Counted from the first letter of the stretch, positions 34,608 through 44,428 are shown. The stretch: DNA of 64,000 bases from Nakamurella lactea DSM 19367 (GCF_000426645.1 NZ_AUFT01000007.1:372001-436000), one strand, 5' to 3'. The notes: generated by a model not told the origin, from the sequence alone. A program made the numbers and translations.

Positions 34608-35855
34608 TCAGGCCAGCAACAGACTCCGCAGGTCCGGTCGGCCGTTGTCCAGGTCCTTCCGCATCTCCACGACATCGAGTGCCATCAGGGCCACCTGCAG
34701 ATCGGCCAGGTCCGACACCGAACGCATGTCGCGACCAGTCAGTGCGGCGATTTGCCTGAGCCGGTATGCGACCGTGTTCGGGTGCACCACCAGTTCTTCT
34801 GCGGTCCGCTGTAGCGCCATGTCACAGGCGATGTAGGACCGTAGAGTTTCCACCAGGTGCGGCTTTTCCAGCAACGCACCCAGCCGGGAGTGGATGATCC
34901 TCCTGGACACCCAGTTGTTGTGCACCAACAACACTTCGAGGATCACCTCGGTGCACTGGGTGACCTTACCGCGCTGACCTCGATAGACGCCGATCTCCAA
35001 GGCGGACAACGCCTGTCGGCAGGATTGACCGGCCGCGGCCAACGTCGCGGCCGGCTCACCGGAGGCAATGAACAAGGACCGGCTCAGCTCCTCGTCGCTC
35101 AGCAGCCGGTTCAGCTGCTCGACCACGGCGGACGGGTCGCCCAAAGTCGGGACGAGGGCGAGTAACAGGCCGGTTCGATCGCGGACCAGAATCTGTCCCT
35201 GCGGATCATGGCGCCGGAGTCCGTCCAAAATACGGCGTCGCACGCGTGACCACTGCTGTGGGCTCGGCGCCGGCTCGTGACTGATCGCGATGGCACGGAA
35301 TGGCTGATGCGGATCGACCGACAAGATACGGGCCTGCGCATTGACCGTGTGCGGCTCAACCGGAGCGCCGGATGCCAGACAGCCGAGCAAGTCGGTGCCG
35401 ACCCGGGAATACCACCCGGACAGCTCCTCGACCGTGTTCTGATACGCGTCCATCTCCTGGGTACACAGGTCGTCAAACAACCGACCCAGCCGTTGCAGGC
35501 CCTCGCGCGCGTCCGAAATGTCGACGCTCTGACAGGCCAGGAATCGGTCATTGACGACGCGTTCCAGCGCGCGGATCCAGTCAACAGCCTCCGCCGGCGG
35601 GAGACCCTCAAGGGCGGCTCGCGCACCGCGATTCCCGCCGGCGCACTGCTTGCTCACCAGTTCGTCATCTCCGCAGAGGGCGACCGCGCATCGAGCCACG
35701 ATCTGCCGGGCGATCTCGAACGGTTCCCGTGAGCGGAGTCGTTCACTGCCGTGCGAGTCGGCGGAGACCTGCAGACGGATGAACTCGTTCGCTATCTGAT
35801 TCGTTGCTGCCGTGAGTTCGGTGGCGGCGTCGGACAGCGTGCCGGGCGACGACAT
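34608..35855 (-). CDS. PucR-family transcriptional regulator (second)
   Basis: 415 residues. A GGDEF-like/central region is followed by the C-terminal PucR HTH (LRSYIACDMALQRTAEELVV then HPNTVAYRLRQIAALTGRDM). ATG 35855 has GAGGAG at a good distance. It precedes the aldehyde dehydrogenase/ThDP genes on the same strand and is divergent from the polyamine-type importer, so it is placed to control the whole CoA module. It is not a close copy of the first PucR; only the HTH is clearly alike. The effector is unknown. Confidence 0.88.
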   Translation of the reverse strand: MSSPGTLSDAATELTAATNQIANEFIRLQVSADSHGSERLRSREPFEIARQIVARCAVALCGDDELVSKQCAGGNRGARAALEGLPPAEAVDWIRALERVVNDRFLACQSVDISDAREGLQRLGRLFDDLCTQEMDAYQNTVEELSGWYSRVGTDLLGCLASGAPVEPHTVNAQARILSVDPHQPFRAIAISHEPAPSPQQWSRVRRRILDGLRRHDPQGQILVRDRTGLLLALVPTLGDPSAVVEQLNRLLSDEELSRSLFIASGEPAATLAAAGQSCRQALSALEIGVYRGQRGKVTQCTEVILEVLLVHNNWVSRRIIHSRLGALLEKPHLVETLRSYIACDMALQRTAEELVVHPNTVAYRLRQIAALTGRDMRSVSDLADLQVALMALDVVEMRKDLDNGRPDLRSLLLA

Positions 35856-36128
35856 TGGCGCTCCTCATAGTCAGTGGTGGTTCCCTGTCTACCCGACCAA
35901 GCCTTTCCGGGGAAGGCTGCCGCTCTCGGATCACCCGAGCGGCCTGCGGGCCAGTCGGCACCGAGGTCGGCACTGGTGGCCGTCTTTGTGTGTGTGGCAC
36001 AGCACACCTGTCGGAGCTTTGCGGTTGGCGGCCGATGACATCCGTCAAGCCTGGTACTTGACTGGGCCCAGATCAGCCCGAGCAGGACTTCCGGCGCCGA
36101 CACCTGAAACGAGAGGAGACCGCGACCT
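35856..36128. promoter_or_regulatory. Divergent control region between PucR and the ABC importer
   Basis: 273 bases without a gene. It contains a perfect 10-base palindrome CTGGGCCCAG at 36062-36071 preceded by TTGA, a GTGTGTGTGG..CACAC inverted motif near 35989-36007, and a CCTTTCC/GGGGAAGG imperfect repeat near 35910. A GAGGAG ribosome site precedes the permease start. Any of the repeats could be the PucR site; none is clearly best. Confidence 0.4.
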
Positions 36129-37025
36129 ATGTCGCTTACCCTCCCAGCGGAGCAGACCACGGGTGGTTCCCCTGGGTTGCCACCCGCTGTGCGACGCAAA
36201 CGCAGGACACCGAGCTTTACCACGATCGTGCTGCTGGTTCCGCTGCTGTACATGACGGTGGTGTACGTCATCCCGGTGGGCCAGACCCTGCTGGACAGTG
36301 CCACTGAGCCGGTCGTCGGCTTCGGCAACTTCACGGCAGCGCTCACCGATCCGATCGTCCAGCGAGTCCTGTTGATCACTCTGCGCATCTCGGTCGAAGT
36401 GGCGGTGATCTGTCTGGTTCTCGGACTCCCGGTGGCTTACTTCATGTCCAGGCTGCCGGCGCGCCGGGCCAGGTTGGTTGCGCTGCTGGTGATCATCCCG
36501 TTCTGGACATCGGTGCTGGTCCGCTCCTTCGCGTGGATCGTGCTGCTGGGCGACGACGGTGTGGTGGCCAAGTTGCTGTCACCGTTCACCGGAGGGACCT
36601 CGGGGCTGCTGTACAGCGAGCCCGCAGTGGTGATCTCGATGGTGCATGTGTTGCTGCCGTTCACGATTTTGATCATTAAGTCGACTCTGGACCAGATCGA
36701 CTACAGCTTGATGCGCGCGGCACGAACGTTGGGCGCGGGACCGGTCCGGGCGTTCGTCCGGGTGTACCTCCCGCTTGCAGTCCCTGCGGCGGTCAGCGGG
36801 ACCATGTTGGTCTTCATCATGGGGCTCGGGTACTACATCACGCCGGCGCTCGTCGGCGGTCCCCGGCAGACCATGATCGCGATGTTGATCGAGCGGAAGG
36901 TCAACGTGACCTTCGATTGGCCCGGCGCCGCGGCACTGTCCACGATGCTGCTCGTTGCCTCGGTGGTGCTGTACTTCGTGATCCGCAAGCTCACCAAGGT
37001 CCAGGGCTTGGTAGGTGTCCAGTGA
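36129..37025 (+). CDS. ABC transporter permease, PotB type
   Basis: 298 residues, about six helices, with the polyamine/2-aminoethylphosphonate-type permease layout. The N-terminal tail is basic and cytoplasmic (RRKRRTPSF). The ATPase contact loop is MRAARTLGAGPVRAFVRVYL. The start has GAGGAG upstream and the stop overlaps the GTG of the next gene. The cargo is probably an organic anion or cation related to the CoA genes downstream rather than polyamine. Confidence 0.9.
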   Translation: MSLTLPAEQTTGGSPGLPPAVRRKRRTPSFTTIVLLVPLLYMTVVYVIPVGQTLLDSATEPVVGFGNFTAALTDPIVQRVLLITLRISVEVAVICLVLGLPVAYFMSRLPARRARLVALLVIIPFWTSVLVRSFAWIVLLGDDGVVAKLLSPFTGGTSGLLYSEPAVVISMVHVLLPFTILIIKSTLDQIDYSLMRAARTLGAGPVRAFVRVYLPLAVPAAVSGTMLVFIMGLGYYITPALVGGPRQTMIAMLIERKVNVTFDWPGAAALSTMLLVASVVLYFVIRKLTKVQGLVGVQ

Positions 37026-37918
37026 CCGAAACGGTTGTAGCCCGACGGACCACGAGAACTCGTTCCGGTCTTCCGATGACGGGAATGGAGAAAGCGTTCC
37101 GGTGGGGCCTTCGGATCCTGGTGTGGGCGATCCTCGCGTTCCTGGTGATCCCGATCCTCATCGTCATCGCCGAGTCCTTCAACGGCGTGAACTACTTGGC
37201 ATTCCCGCTCAAAGGGGTTTCGCTCAACGCGTACCGAAAATTCTTCTCCGACTCGTCTTGGGTCGATGCCACCTTGAACAGCGTCCGTATCGCCGTGGTG
37301 GCCGCGCTCATCGCAACCACCATCGGCACGTTGGCCGCCTGGGCGTTAGCCCGCACAAAGAATCGGTCCAAGGGCATCGTCTACGGGATCCTCTACTCGC
37401 CGGTCATCATGCCCCTGATCGTCCTGGCCATCAGTTACTACGCGGTGTTCTCCCGACTCCAGCTGATCGGTGAATGGGTCGCGGTGTCCGTTGCCTATTC
37501 GGTGATGGGTATTCCGTTCGTGCTGGTGGCAGTGTCCAGTGCCCTGCAACACTTCGATCCCGAACTAGAGAACGCCGCGCGGACTCTGGGAGCCGGACCG
37601 GTTCGCACCCTATGGAAGATCACCCTCCCGCGATTGACGTCCGCGATCGGCGCCGGCGCCGTGTTCGCCTTCGTCACCGCGTTCGACGAGGCCGTGATCA
37701 TCCTGTTCGTCGCCGGGAGCGGATCCGTCACACTGCCACGGAAACTCTGGGACAGCGTCCGCTATGACCTCGACCCGACTCTTGCGGTCGCCGGAACCGT
37801 GCTCATTGTCGTATCCGTCGGCCTGTTCTTGCTGGCCGAGCTGTACTCCGCTGTTCGAGACCGACGCCGAACCCGTGCACTTGCAGCAGCGACCGAATTG
37901 GAAGGATCCGATGGCTGA
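37022..37918 (+). CDS. ABC transporter permease, PotC type
   Basis: 298 residues from GTG 37022 (GTGA overlap with the first permease; the longer frame before it is a shadow). Helices begin at about residue 25. The contact loop ENAARTLGAGPVRTLWKITL is typical of PotC. Partner of the upstream permease. The last eight bases overlap the ATPase gene. Confidence 0.9.
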   Translation: MTETVVARRTTRTRSGLPMTGMEKAFRWGLRILVWAILAFLVIPILIVIAESFNGVNYLAFPLKGVSLNAYRKFFSDSSWVDATLNSVRIAVVAALIATTIGTLAAWALARTKNRSKGIVYGILYSPVIMPLIVLAISYYAVFSRLQLIGEWVAVSVAYSVMGIPFVLVAVSSALQHFDPELENAARTLGAGPVRTLWKITLPRLTSAIGAGAVFAFVTAFDEAVIILFVAGSGSVTLPRKLWDSVRYDLDPTLAVAGTVLIVVSVGLFLLAELYSAVRDRRRTRALAAATELEGSDG

Positions 37919-38993
37919 GCAGGTCGTCTTCAAAGGCATCAACAAATCATTCGGCGACGCAGCGGCCGTCGTCGACCTGAACCTCGGCATCGAGAAGGGT
38001 GAATTCTTCACGTTGCTCGGGCCGTCCGGGTCGGGCAAGACAACCACCTTGCGTATGCTGGCCGGTCTCGAGTCGGCAACGTCCGGTGAGATCGAGATCG
38101 ACAACGAGTTAATCACGCACACCGTTCCCGAGAAGAGGAACATCGGGCTCGTTTTCCAGCACTATGCGTTGTTCCCTCACATGACCGTGGCCGACAACGT
38201 CGCCTTCCCACTCAAGATGCGTCGCACTTCGAAAACGGACATCACGACCAAGGTGAACGACGTCCTGTCGATGACGCAACTGTCGGATTACCGGAAGCGC
38301 TATCCGCGGGAGTTGTCGGGCGGTCAGCAGCAGCGAGTTGCGCTGGCCCGCGCATTTGTCTTCTCCCCTTCCATTCTGCTGATGGACGAGCCGCTCGGTG
38401 CGCTGGACCGCAACCTGCGAGACCACATGCGGCTGGAACTCAAGAGTCTGCAACAACGGATCGATGCCACCGTTCTGTATGTCACGCACGATCAGGACGA
38501 AGCGCTGGCCATGTCCGATCGCATCGGCATCATGAACAACGGCCGGCTGCTCCAGGTCGCGCCACCCAACGAGATGTACGAGCGGCCGGCGAACTCCTTC
38601 GTGGCAAAGTTTCTCGGCGACTCGGTCTGTCTGCCCGCCACGCGATCCCGGCCGAATGGCAGCTGCGCGCTAGAGGTCGAACAGCTCTCCGGTCGGGTGC
38701 GGATCGACCCCAGCACCAACCTGTGTGACGACGACACCGGAGTGATGGTGGTGCGACCCGAGAAATTTGTGCTGCACAACAGCGAGCCCGGGGTCTCGGA
38801 CGACAACTGTGTCTCCGGCGTGGTCGAGGCCAGCGTGTACCTCGGCTCGGACCACCAGGTCTACCTCCGCGACGACTCGGGCGCCCGGATCCAGGTGAGC
38901 AGCCCCGCGGCCGCGGGCGCCATCGACGTCGGGTCGCGGCAATGGCTCACCTGGCGCCCCACCGACACCCTGTTCCTCCCGGTCGCCGACTAG
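37911..38993 (+). CDS. ABC transporter ATPase, PotA type
   Basis: 360 residues. Walker A GPSGSGKT, Q-loop VFQHYALFPHMT, signature LSGGQQQR, Walker B ILLMDEP, switch His in VTHDQDEA. A C-terminal TOBE-like regulatory domain (about 245-360) is present, as in PotA. ATG 37911 lies inside the end of the permease gene. The substrate-binding protein for this transporter is not here but 4.3 kb downstream. Confidence 0.92.
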   Translation: MAEQVVFKGINKSFGDAAAVVDLNLGIEKGEFFTLLGPSGSGKTTTLRMLAGLESATSGEIEIDNELITHTVPEKRNIGLVFQHYALFPHMTVADNVAFPLKMRRTSKTDITTKVNDVLSMTQLSDYRKRYPRELSGGQQQRVALARAFVFSPSILLMDEPLGALDRNLRDHMRLELKSLQQRIDATVLYVTHDQDEALAMSDRIGIMNNGRLLQVAPPNEMYERPANSFVAKFLGDSVCLPATRSRPNGSCALEVEQLSGRVRIDPSTNLCDDDTGVMVVRPEKFVLHNSEPGVSDDNCVSGVVEASVYLGSDHQVYLRDDSGARIQVSSPAAAGAIDVGSRQWLTWRPTDTLFLPVAD

Positions 38994-39021
38994 GCCGCGG
39001 GCACACCCACCACCCCAACGA

Positions 39022-39035
39022 CGTCCCCTGGGACG
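39022..39035. promoter_or_regulatory. Inverted repeat upstream of the crotonase-fold gene
   Basis: CGTCCC, two bases, GGGACG: a perfect 6-bp inverted repeat, 21 bases before the start. It could be an operator or a small hairpin between importer and CoA genes. Confidence 0.3.
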
Positions 39036-39056
39036 AACGCAGCTGAAGGGAACCAC

Positions 39057-39845
39057 ATGGATCTGTCTTCGGTCACTTCCGTCAAACTCAACATCGACGG
39101 CAACGTCGGCATCGTCACCCTGAACCGACCCGACAGGCTCAACGCCATCGACAGCGCCACGATCGGTGATCTCGACCGGGTGTTCGCAGAGATCGCCATC
39201 AACGATGCGGTCCGGGCGGTGGTGATCACCGGCGCCGGGCGCGCATTCTGTGCCGGCGCAGACGTTCAGGAGTGGAGTGAAGGCGACAAGCCGGACGACG
39301 AAGCCTGGCCACCGAAAATGCATCGGTTCATGAGCCGGCTGTATTGGTTGCCGAAACCCGTTATTGCAGCGGTCAACGGGGTAGCAGTCGGCGCCGGCTG
39401 CGATATCACGCTCACCGCCGATATCCGTATCGCCTCCACGGCAGCGCGTTTTGGCGAGGTGTACATGCGTTTGGGGTTCTGCCCGGACGCCGGGGGCTCG
39501 TTCCTGCTGCCGCGGATCGTCGGCGAGTCGCGCGCTGCCGAGATGATCTACACCGGACGGATCATCGAGGCCGCCGAAGCGGACAGCATCGGACTGGTCA
39601 GCGAGGTGGTCAGCCCGGATGAACTCCTGCCGCGGGCAATGGAGGTCGCCGGCGGCTTGGCGGCCGGACCGACCACTGCCATCGGCATCGCGAAGCAGAA
39701 CCTCCGACACAACTCCCTGGTCTCCTTCGATGAAGCGCTCCGGATCGAACTTCGTGGGGGGGAGCTGTGCGGGAAGACCGCCGACCACGTCGAGGGCCTG
39801 AAGGCGACGGTCGAGAAGCGGCAGCCGAAGTTCGTGGGCCACTGA
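39057..39845 (+). CDS. Enoyl-CoA hydratase/isomerase family protein
   Basis: 262 residues, crotonase fold. Oxyanion-hole motifs are GAGRAFCAGADV and NGVAVGAGCDI. The two catalytic Glu of classical hydratases are not conserved: the GGCEL position has Asp116, and the QPE position has Tyr136. An Asp144 in FCPDAGGS matches the acidic residue used by dienoyl-CoA isomerases and PaaG-type isomerases, so isomerase activity or another crotonase reaction is more likely than plain hydration. Its stop overlaps the ATG of the acyl-CoA synthetase (TGATG). It is the first enzyme after the importer, in a long forward gene row. Confidence 0.85.
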   Translation: MDLSSVTSVKLNIDGNVGIVTLNRPDRLNAIDSATIGDLDRVFAEIAINDAVRAVVITGAGRAFCAGADVQEWSEGDKPDDEAWPPKMHRFMSRLYWLPKPVIAAVNGVAVGAGCDITLTADIRIASTAARFGEVYMRLGFCPDAGGSFLLPRIVGESRAAEMIYTGRIIEAAEADSIGLVSEVVSPDELLPRAMEVAGGLAAGPTTAIGIAKQNLRHNSLVSFDEALRIELRGGELCGKTADHVEGLKATVEKRQPKFVGH

Positions 39846-42001
39846 TGAACTCATCCGACCACCCGCTGCATCCGTTGTTCGCGCCGCGAAGTGTCGCGGT
39901 CGTCGGTGCGTCGCCCAAGGGCGGATACGGCCTGACTACGCTGCAGAACCTCGCCGGTGTCGGTTACCACGGACGACTGTGGGCGGTGCACCCCCGCCTG
40001 GACTTCGTGGGCGGTGTCGAGGCATTCCCCACTTTGTCGGCGCTCCCGGGCGTGCCGGACGCGATCGCGGTGGCCGTCCCAGCGGCATCCACCCCACAGG
40101 TCCTGGCGGAGGCGGCGAGCCTGGGTGTCCGCGGTGCCGTGGTGTACGCGAGCGGCTTCGCCGAACTGGGCCAACGCGGTGAACCTCTGCAGCGACAGCT
40201 GCGGGCGGCGTGTGGTGATTCACTGAAGATGATCGGCCCCAATTGTCTGGGAATAGCCGGATTTCGGGACCGCACTGCGCTTTGGGGCATCACGATGCCG
40301 TACCGGCATGCCGATACGGACGGAACGGTTGCGCTCGCCGCGCAAAGCGGCAACATGGCACTGACGCTGATGCACTCCGGCCGGATACCCGCTGTCGCTT
40401 ATGCGGTTTCCGCGGGCAACCAGGCGGTGCTCGATGTCACTGACTGCCTCGACTACTTCCTCACGGACCCGCAGGTCCGGGTGGTCGGACTGATCGTCGA
40501 AGGGTTCCGGGACCTTCCGCGATTCCGGAAGCTGGCGCTGCAGGCGTCGGCAGCGGGTGTTGCCATCGCGGTGCTCAAAGTCGGTCGATCCGCCCAAGGC
40601 GAGAAGGCGACGGTCGCCCACACCGGGACGCTGGCAGGCAGCGACGCCGCTTACGGCGCGTTGTTCGAGCAGACCGGGGTGATCCGCGTGGACGACCTGG
40701 ACGAGCTGGTCGCCGTCTGCACCCTCTTGTCGGGATCGGTGCGGCCCCGCGGCCCGCGTCTCGGGGTGTTCGCCAGCTCGGGCGGTGAGTGTGGGCTGAT
40801 CGCCGACCTCGCCGAGCCGGCGGGTGTTCAGCTACCTGAGTTGGATACCGAGACCGCCCGCCGGCTCCGGGAGCTGGTGCCGGCCTACGGCTCGGTGGGC
40901 AACCCGTTCGACCTGACCGCCGGCGGCTGGGGAGACCAGGAAATCTATGCCGCATCCGTCGCAGCCCTGGGCCAATGCCCGACGACCGACGTCGTGGCGT
41001 TCGTCGGCGACGCGCCGACCGCTGCCGGCCGGCCGCAGGACTCGGGTTGGGTGGAGATGGTCGGCGGCGCAGGCAAAGCGGCAACGGAGCTGGACGTTCC
41101 GGTCGCGCTGATGACGACCACCACCGACGTCTCGGGCGAATTGGTTGAGCTGGCCAGGGAGAGCGGGATTCTGCTGCTTGCCGGGCTGCGGCCGGCATTG
41201 CGGGCTATCGGCCTGGCGGGGCGGTGGGCCAACGGACCGGTTGCCTCGACTGATGACGTCGACCTGCCAGCGGTCTCGTCCCCCGACGCCGAACAGGTGC
41301 GCACCCTGTTGGACCAGCATCCCGCTGCAGTGCTCACCGAGACCGAGGCGAAGCAAGTCATTTCCTGCTACGGAATTTCGGTCCCGGACGGCGGGACAGT
41401 TAACGACCGCGACTCCGCGGCCGAGTTGGCCGCTGCGGTCGGGTTTCCGGTGGTCGCCAAGATTGTCGCCGACAACTTGGCGCACAAGAGCGACGTCGGC
41501 GGCGTGCTTCTGAATCTGTCGACGCCGGCCGCCGTCCGCGATGCCTACGACCGCCTGATGACGCAGGCCGAGACCACCGAGGCCACCCGGATCCACGGCG
41601 TCCGGATCGAGCAGATGGTGGGAACCTCCGGGATCGAGATGATCGTCGGCGGCCGCAACGACCGGGCCGGTTCGCTGGTCGTGATCGGGGCCGGTGGGCT
41701 GCTGACGGAGCTGATGGCGGACGCCGGTCGATTGCTATGGCCATACAGCAGGAGCGACGTGCTGGCCGTGCTCGGGCGACTGCGGGTAAATCGGCTGCTC
41801 GCCGGATACCGGGGCGCCGCGCCGGTGGATGTGGGCGCGCTGATCGAAGTGGTGCTTCGGGTGGGACGCCTGTTGGCCGATCATCCCGGCATAGCCGAGA
41901 TCGATATCAACCCGCTACTGGTGCCACCGCCCGGTTCGCCGTGCCAGGCACTCGATGCACTGATCGTCACGGCGGATCCGTCTGCCACCGAGGAAGGATG
42001 A
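39845..42001 (+). CDS. ADP-forming acyl-CoA synthetase, fused alpha-beta
   Basis: 718 residues. CoA-binding/ligase part first (FAPRSVAVVGASPKGGYG; the phosphorylated His is in VAHTGTLAGSD) and an ATP-grasp part from about residue 490 (PVVAKIVADNLAHKSDVGGV). It makes an acyl-CoA from a carboxylate, ATP and CoA, releasing ADP and phosphate. It is likely the activation step for the imported carboxylate. Translation is coupled to the crotonase gene. Related Pat-type acetyltransferases carry a GNAT domain; none is seen here. Confidence 0.88.
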   Translation: MNSSDHPLHPLFAPRSVAVVGASPKGGYGLTTLQNLAGVGYHGRLWAVHPRLDFVGGVEAFPTLSALPGVPDAIAVAVPAASTPQVLAEAASLGVRGAVVYASGFAELGQRGEPLQRQLRAACGDSLKMIGPNCLGIAGFRDRTALWGITMPYRHADTDGTVALAAQSGNMALTLMHSGRIPAVAYAVSAGNQAVLDVTDCLDYFLTDPQVRVVGLIVEGFRDLPRFRKLALQASAAGVAIAVLKVGRSAQGEKATVAHTGTLAGSDAAYGALFEQTGVIRVDDLDELVAVCTLLSGSVRPRGPRLGVFASSGGECGLIADLAEPAGVQLPELDTETARRLRELVPAYGSVGNPFDLTAGGWGDQEIYAASVAALGQCPTTDVVAFVGDAPTAAGRPQDSGWVEMVGGAGKAATELDVPVALMTTTTDVSGELVELARESGILLLAGLRPALRAIGLAGRWANGPVASTDDVDLPAVSSPDAEQVRTLLDQHPAAVLTETEAKQVISCYGISVPDGGTVNDRDSAAELAAAVGFPVVAKIVADNLAHKSDVGGVLLNLSTPAAVRDAYDRLMTQAETTEATRIHGVRIEQMVGTSGIEMIVGGRNDRAGSLVVIGAGGLLTELMADAGRLLWPYSRSDVLAVLGRLRVNRLLAGYRGAAPVDVGALIEVVLRVGRLLADHPGIAEIDINPLLVPPPGSPCQALDALIVTADPSATEEG

Positions 42002-42011
42002 CCCAAACGCC

Positions 42012-43175
42012 ATGGACTTCACCATCTCAGAAGAAATGACCGAATTCCGCGGAATCGTCCGCACTTTCGTGGAGAACGAGCTGATCCCCTGGGAGGACCA
42101 CGTTGAGGAGCACGACGGGTTGCCCGAGGACGTCGAACGTGAGCTACGGATCAAGGCGGTGAAGCTCGGCCTCGCCGGCCTGGGAATGCCCGAGGAGGTC
42201 GGTGGCGCCGGATTCGGCACGCTGGACCAGGTGCTGATCGTGGAAGAGACGTCACGCGCCCTCGGCGGAGTCTCCTCCGGAACGATCCCCGGAGCGTCCA
42301 ACATTCTTCTGGCCTGCACGCCGGAACAACGTGAGCGCTTTCTCTACCCGTGCATCCGCGGCGAAAAGCAGGACTGCTTCGCGTTGACGGAGCCCGACAC
42401 CGGATCCGACGCCGCCGGCATCAAGACCCACGCCGAACTGGTGGACGGCCGATGGCGGCTCAACGGCCGCAAACGCTTCATCAGCCATGGTGACTCCGCC
42501 GATTTCGCGATCGTCTTCGCCGTCACCCACCCGGACCAGGAGGACGACCGCATCACCGCGTTCCTGGTGGAGAAGGGCACCCCGGGATTCTCGGTCGGCC
42601 AGGTGCACAAGACGATGGGGCATCGCGGCTACCGGCAGGCTGAACTGGTGTTTGACGACTGCATGATCGACTCGGCAAATGTGCTCGGCGAACCGGGCCA
42701 GGGGTTCGTCCTGGCCCGGGACTGGCTGCGCAACGGGCGCATCATGACGGCCGCGCGCTGCCTCGGGCCGATGGCGCGGCTCATCGACGAGGCACTGGAG
42801 TGGTCCAAGCAACGGGTCCAGTTCGGCCAGCCGATCGCCGACTTCCAGGCCATCCAGTTCATGCTCGCCGACTGCGCCACTGATCTGTACGCCTCCCGCA
42901 TGATGACCTACAACGTCGCCTGGGACGACGACCAAGGCCAGGACCCGAAGATGGTGTCGGCCAAGGCATCCGCCACCAAAGTGTTCGCCAGCGAAGCGCT
43001 CGGTCGTGTCGTCGACCGAGTGCTGCAGATCTTCGGCGGAACCGGATATATGAACGAGATGTTTGTGGAGCGCGCGTACCGCAACGCGCGGATCGAGCGC
43101 ATCTGGGAAGGGACCTCGGAGATCCAGCGGGTGATCCTGGCCCGCAGTCTGCTCAAGCGCGGCATGTTCGCCTGA
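42012..43175 (+). CDS. Acyl-CoA dehydrogenase
   Basis: 387 residues, standard length. FAD/substrate motifs: ALTEPDTGSDAAGIKT, GRKRFISHG, FGGTGYMNEMF, and the catalytic Glu in ERIWEGTSEIQR. It introduces a double bond alpha-beta to the CoA thioester, passing electrons to ETF. It is 10 bases downstream of the acyl-CoA synthetase, fitting a synthetase-then-dehydrogenase order. It is closer to the medium/isovaleryl general group than to the FadE-type steroid heterotetramers, since no half-site partner gene is present. Confidence 0.92.
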   Translation: MDFTISEEMTEFRGIVRTFVENELIPWEDHVEEHDGLPEDVERELRIKAVKLGLAGLGMPEEVGGAGFGTLDQVLIVEETSRALGGVSSGTIPGASNILLACTPEQRERFLYPCIRGEKQDCFALTEPDTGSDAAGIKTHAELVDGRWRLNGRKRFISHGDSADFAIVFAVTHPDQEDDRITAFLVEKGTPGFSVGQVHKTMGHRGYRQAELVFDDCMIDSANVLGEPGQGFVLARDWLRNGRIMTAARCLGPMARLIDEALEWSKQRVQFGQPIADFQAIQFMLADCATDLYASRMMTYNVAWDDDQGQDPKMVSAKASATKVFASEALGRVVDRVLQIFGGTGYMNEMFVERAYRNARIERIWEGTSEIQRVILARSLLKRGMFA

Positions 43176-43273
43176 GCAGAGCCGACAGCATGGCAGCAGA
43201 TTCGGCAGCTGTACCCGTGCGGACCCGACCGCACATCGACAGATCAGACCGCACCTCGACGAAGGAGATCAGA

Positions 43274-44428
43274 ATGGCCCGCAAACCAGTGTCCGCATCG
43301 CTGTTCAACGTCGGAATGAACCGACGTGATCTGCTCCGGCGGTCCGCCATGATGGCCGGCGGAGCGCTGGCGCTCGGCGGAGCGGGATCGTTGTTGGCCG
43401 CCTGTGGCGGCGACCCCACTAAGGCGGCACAGGGCGGAGAGCCGGCCGTGTCCGGTGGCGGCGGATCGAACAAAAAGGTCGTCGTAGCCGACTGGGGTGG
43501 CGCCATTCAGGACGCGGAGAAGACATACCTCTACGAGCCGTTCACCAAGGAAACAGGCATCGAGGTGGTGATCTCCGGCCCACCGTCCGACGCAAAGATC
43601 AAGGCCATGGTCGATTCCGGCAACGTCGAATGGGATCTGGTGGCCGGAAGCAAGTCGAATGTGCTCAGCCTCGGCTCGGAGTACTTCGAAGAATTTCCGG
43701 AGCGACTGCATTCGATCAAGGGTATGGATCCGGCCTTCACCGACAAACAAGCGATTGCCTACTACGTCTTCTCGACCAACATCGGCTGGAACGCCGAAAC
43801 CCTCAATGGCAAGAAGATGGAGAATTGGGCAGACTTCTTCGACACGAGCACGTTCCCCGGCAAGCGCACCATGGGTGGTATCGAGGGCGGCGGCAATCCC
43901 GAGTTGGAGTTCGCTCTGCTCGCCGACGGTGTGGCCAGGGACAAGCTGTACCCGCTGGACGTGGACCGAGCGTTCAAGAAGATGGAGGAGATCAAGGGCA
44001 GCGTCCCCCAGTGGTGGTCCTCAGGCTCCCAACCCGGGCAGATGTTGGTGTCCAAGCAGGTTGCGGCGGCCAGTATCTGGAGCGGCCGGGTCTTCACCCT
44101 GCAGGGCGAGAAGGCGCCGATCGACTTCACCTGGAACGACGGCATGTACACGCCGGCGGCCTGGATCATCCCCAAGGGCGCTCAGAACAAGGACGCGGCC
44201 ATCCAGCTCGCGGAGTACTCCGTGCAGCCGGAGGTCCAGGCACGGCTATGGGGCAATTATCCATGTGGGCCGACGAACTCGTTGGCCCTCGCCAAAATGG
44301 ATGAGGAATGGGCCATCAAGCTGCCAACTCACCCCGATCACGCCGCGGTGCAATTCATCAACAATGCGGAATGGTGGGGAGAGAACCGCGACATGGTGTT
44401 CAAGCGTTGGAACGAGTTCTCCCTCTGA
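43274..44428 (+). CDS. ABC transporter substrate-binding lipoprotein, PotD type
   Basis: 384 residues. A twin-arginine-like lipoprotein signal (NRRDLLRRSAMMAGGALALG, lipobox LLAAC) is followed by a Gly-rich linker and a PotD/AfuA-like binding domain (VVVADWGGAIQDAEKTYLYE). ATG 43274 has AAGGAGAT just upstream. It is the only binding protein for the polyamine-type permeases and ATPase 4.3 kb upstream, separated from them by three CoA enzymes, an unusual arrangement that ties transport and metabolism together. Cargo unknown. Confidence 0.9.
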   Translation: MARKPVSASLFNVGMNRRDLLRRSAMMAGGALALGGAGSLLAACGGDPTKAAQGGEPAVSGGGGSNKKVVVADWGGAIQDAEKTYLYEPFTKETGIEVVISGPPSDAKIKAMVDSGNVEWDLVAGSKSNVLSLGSEYFEEFPERLHSIKGMDPAFTDKQAIAYYVFSTNIGWNAETLNGKKMENWADFFDTSTFPGKRTMGGIEGGGNPELEFALLADGVARDKLYPLDVDRAFKKMEEIKGSVPQWWSSGSQPGQMLVSKQVAAASIWSGRVFTLQGEKAPIDFTWNDGMYTPAAWIIPKGAQNKDAAIQLAEYSVQPEVQARLWGNYPCGPTNSLALAKMDEEWAIKLPTHPDHAAVQFINNAEWWGENRDMVFKRWNEFSL

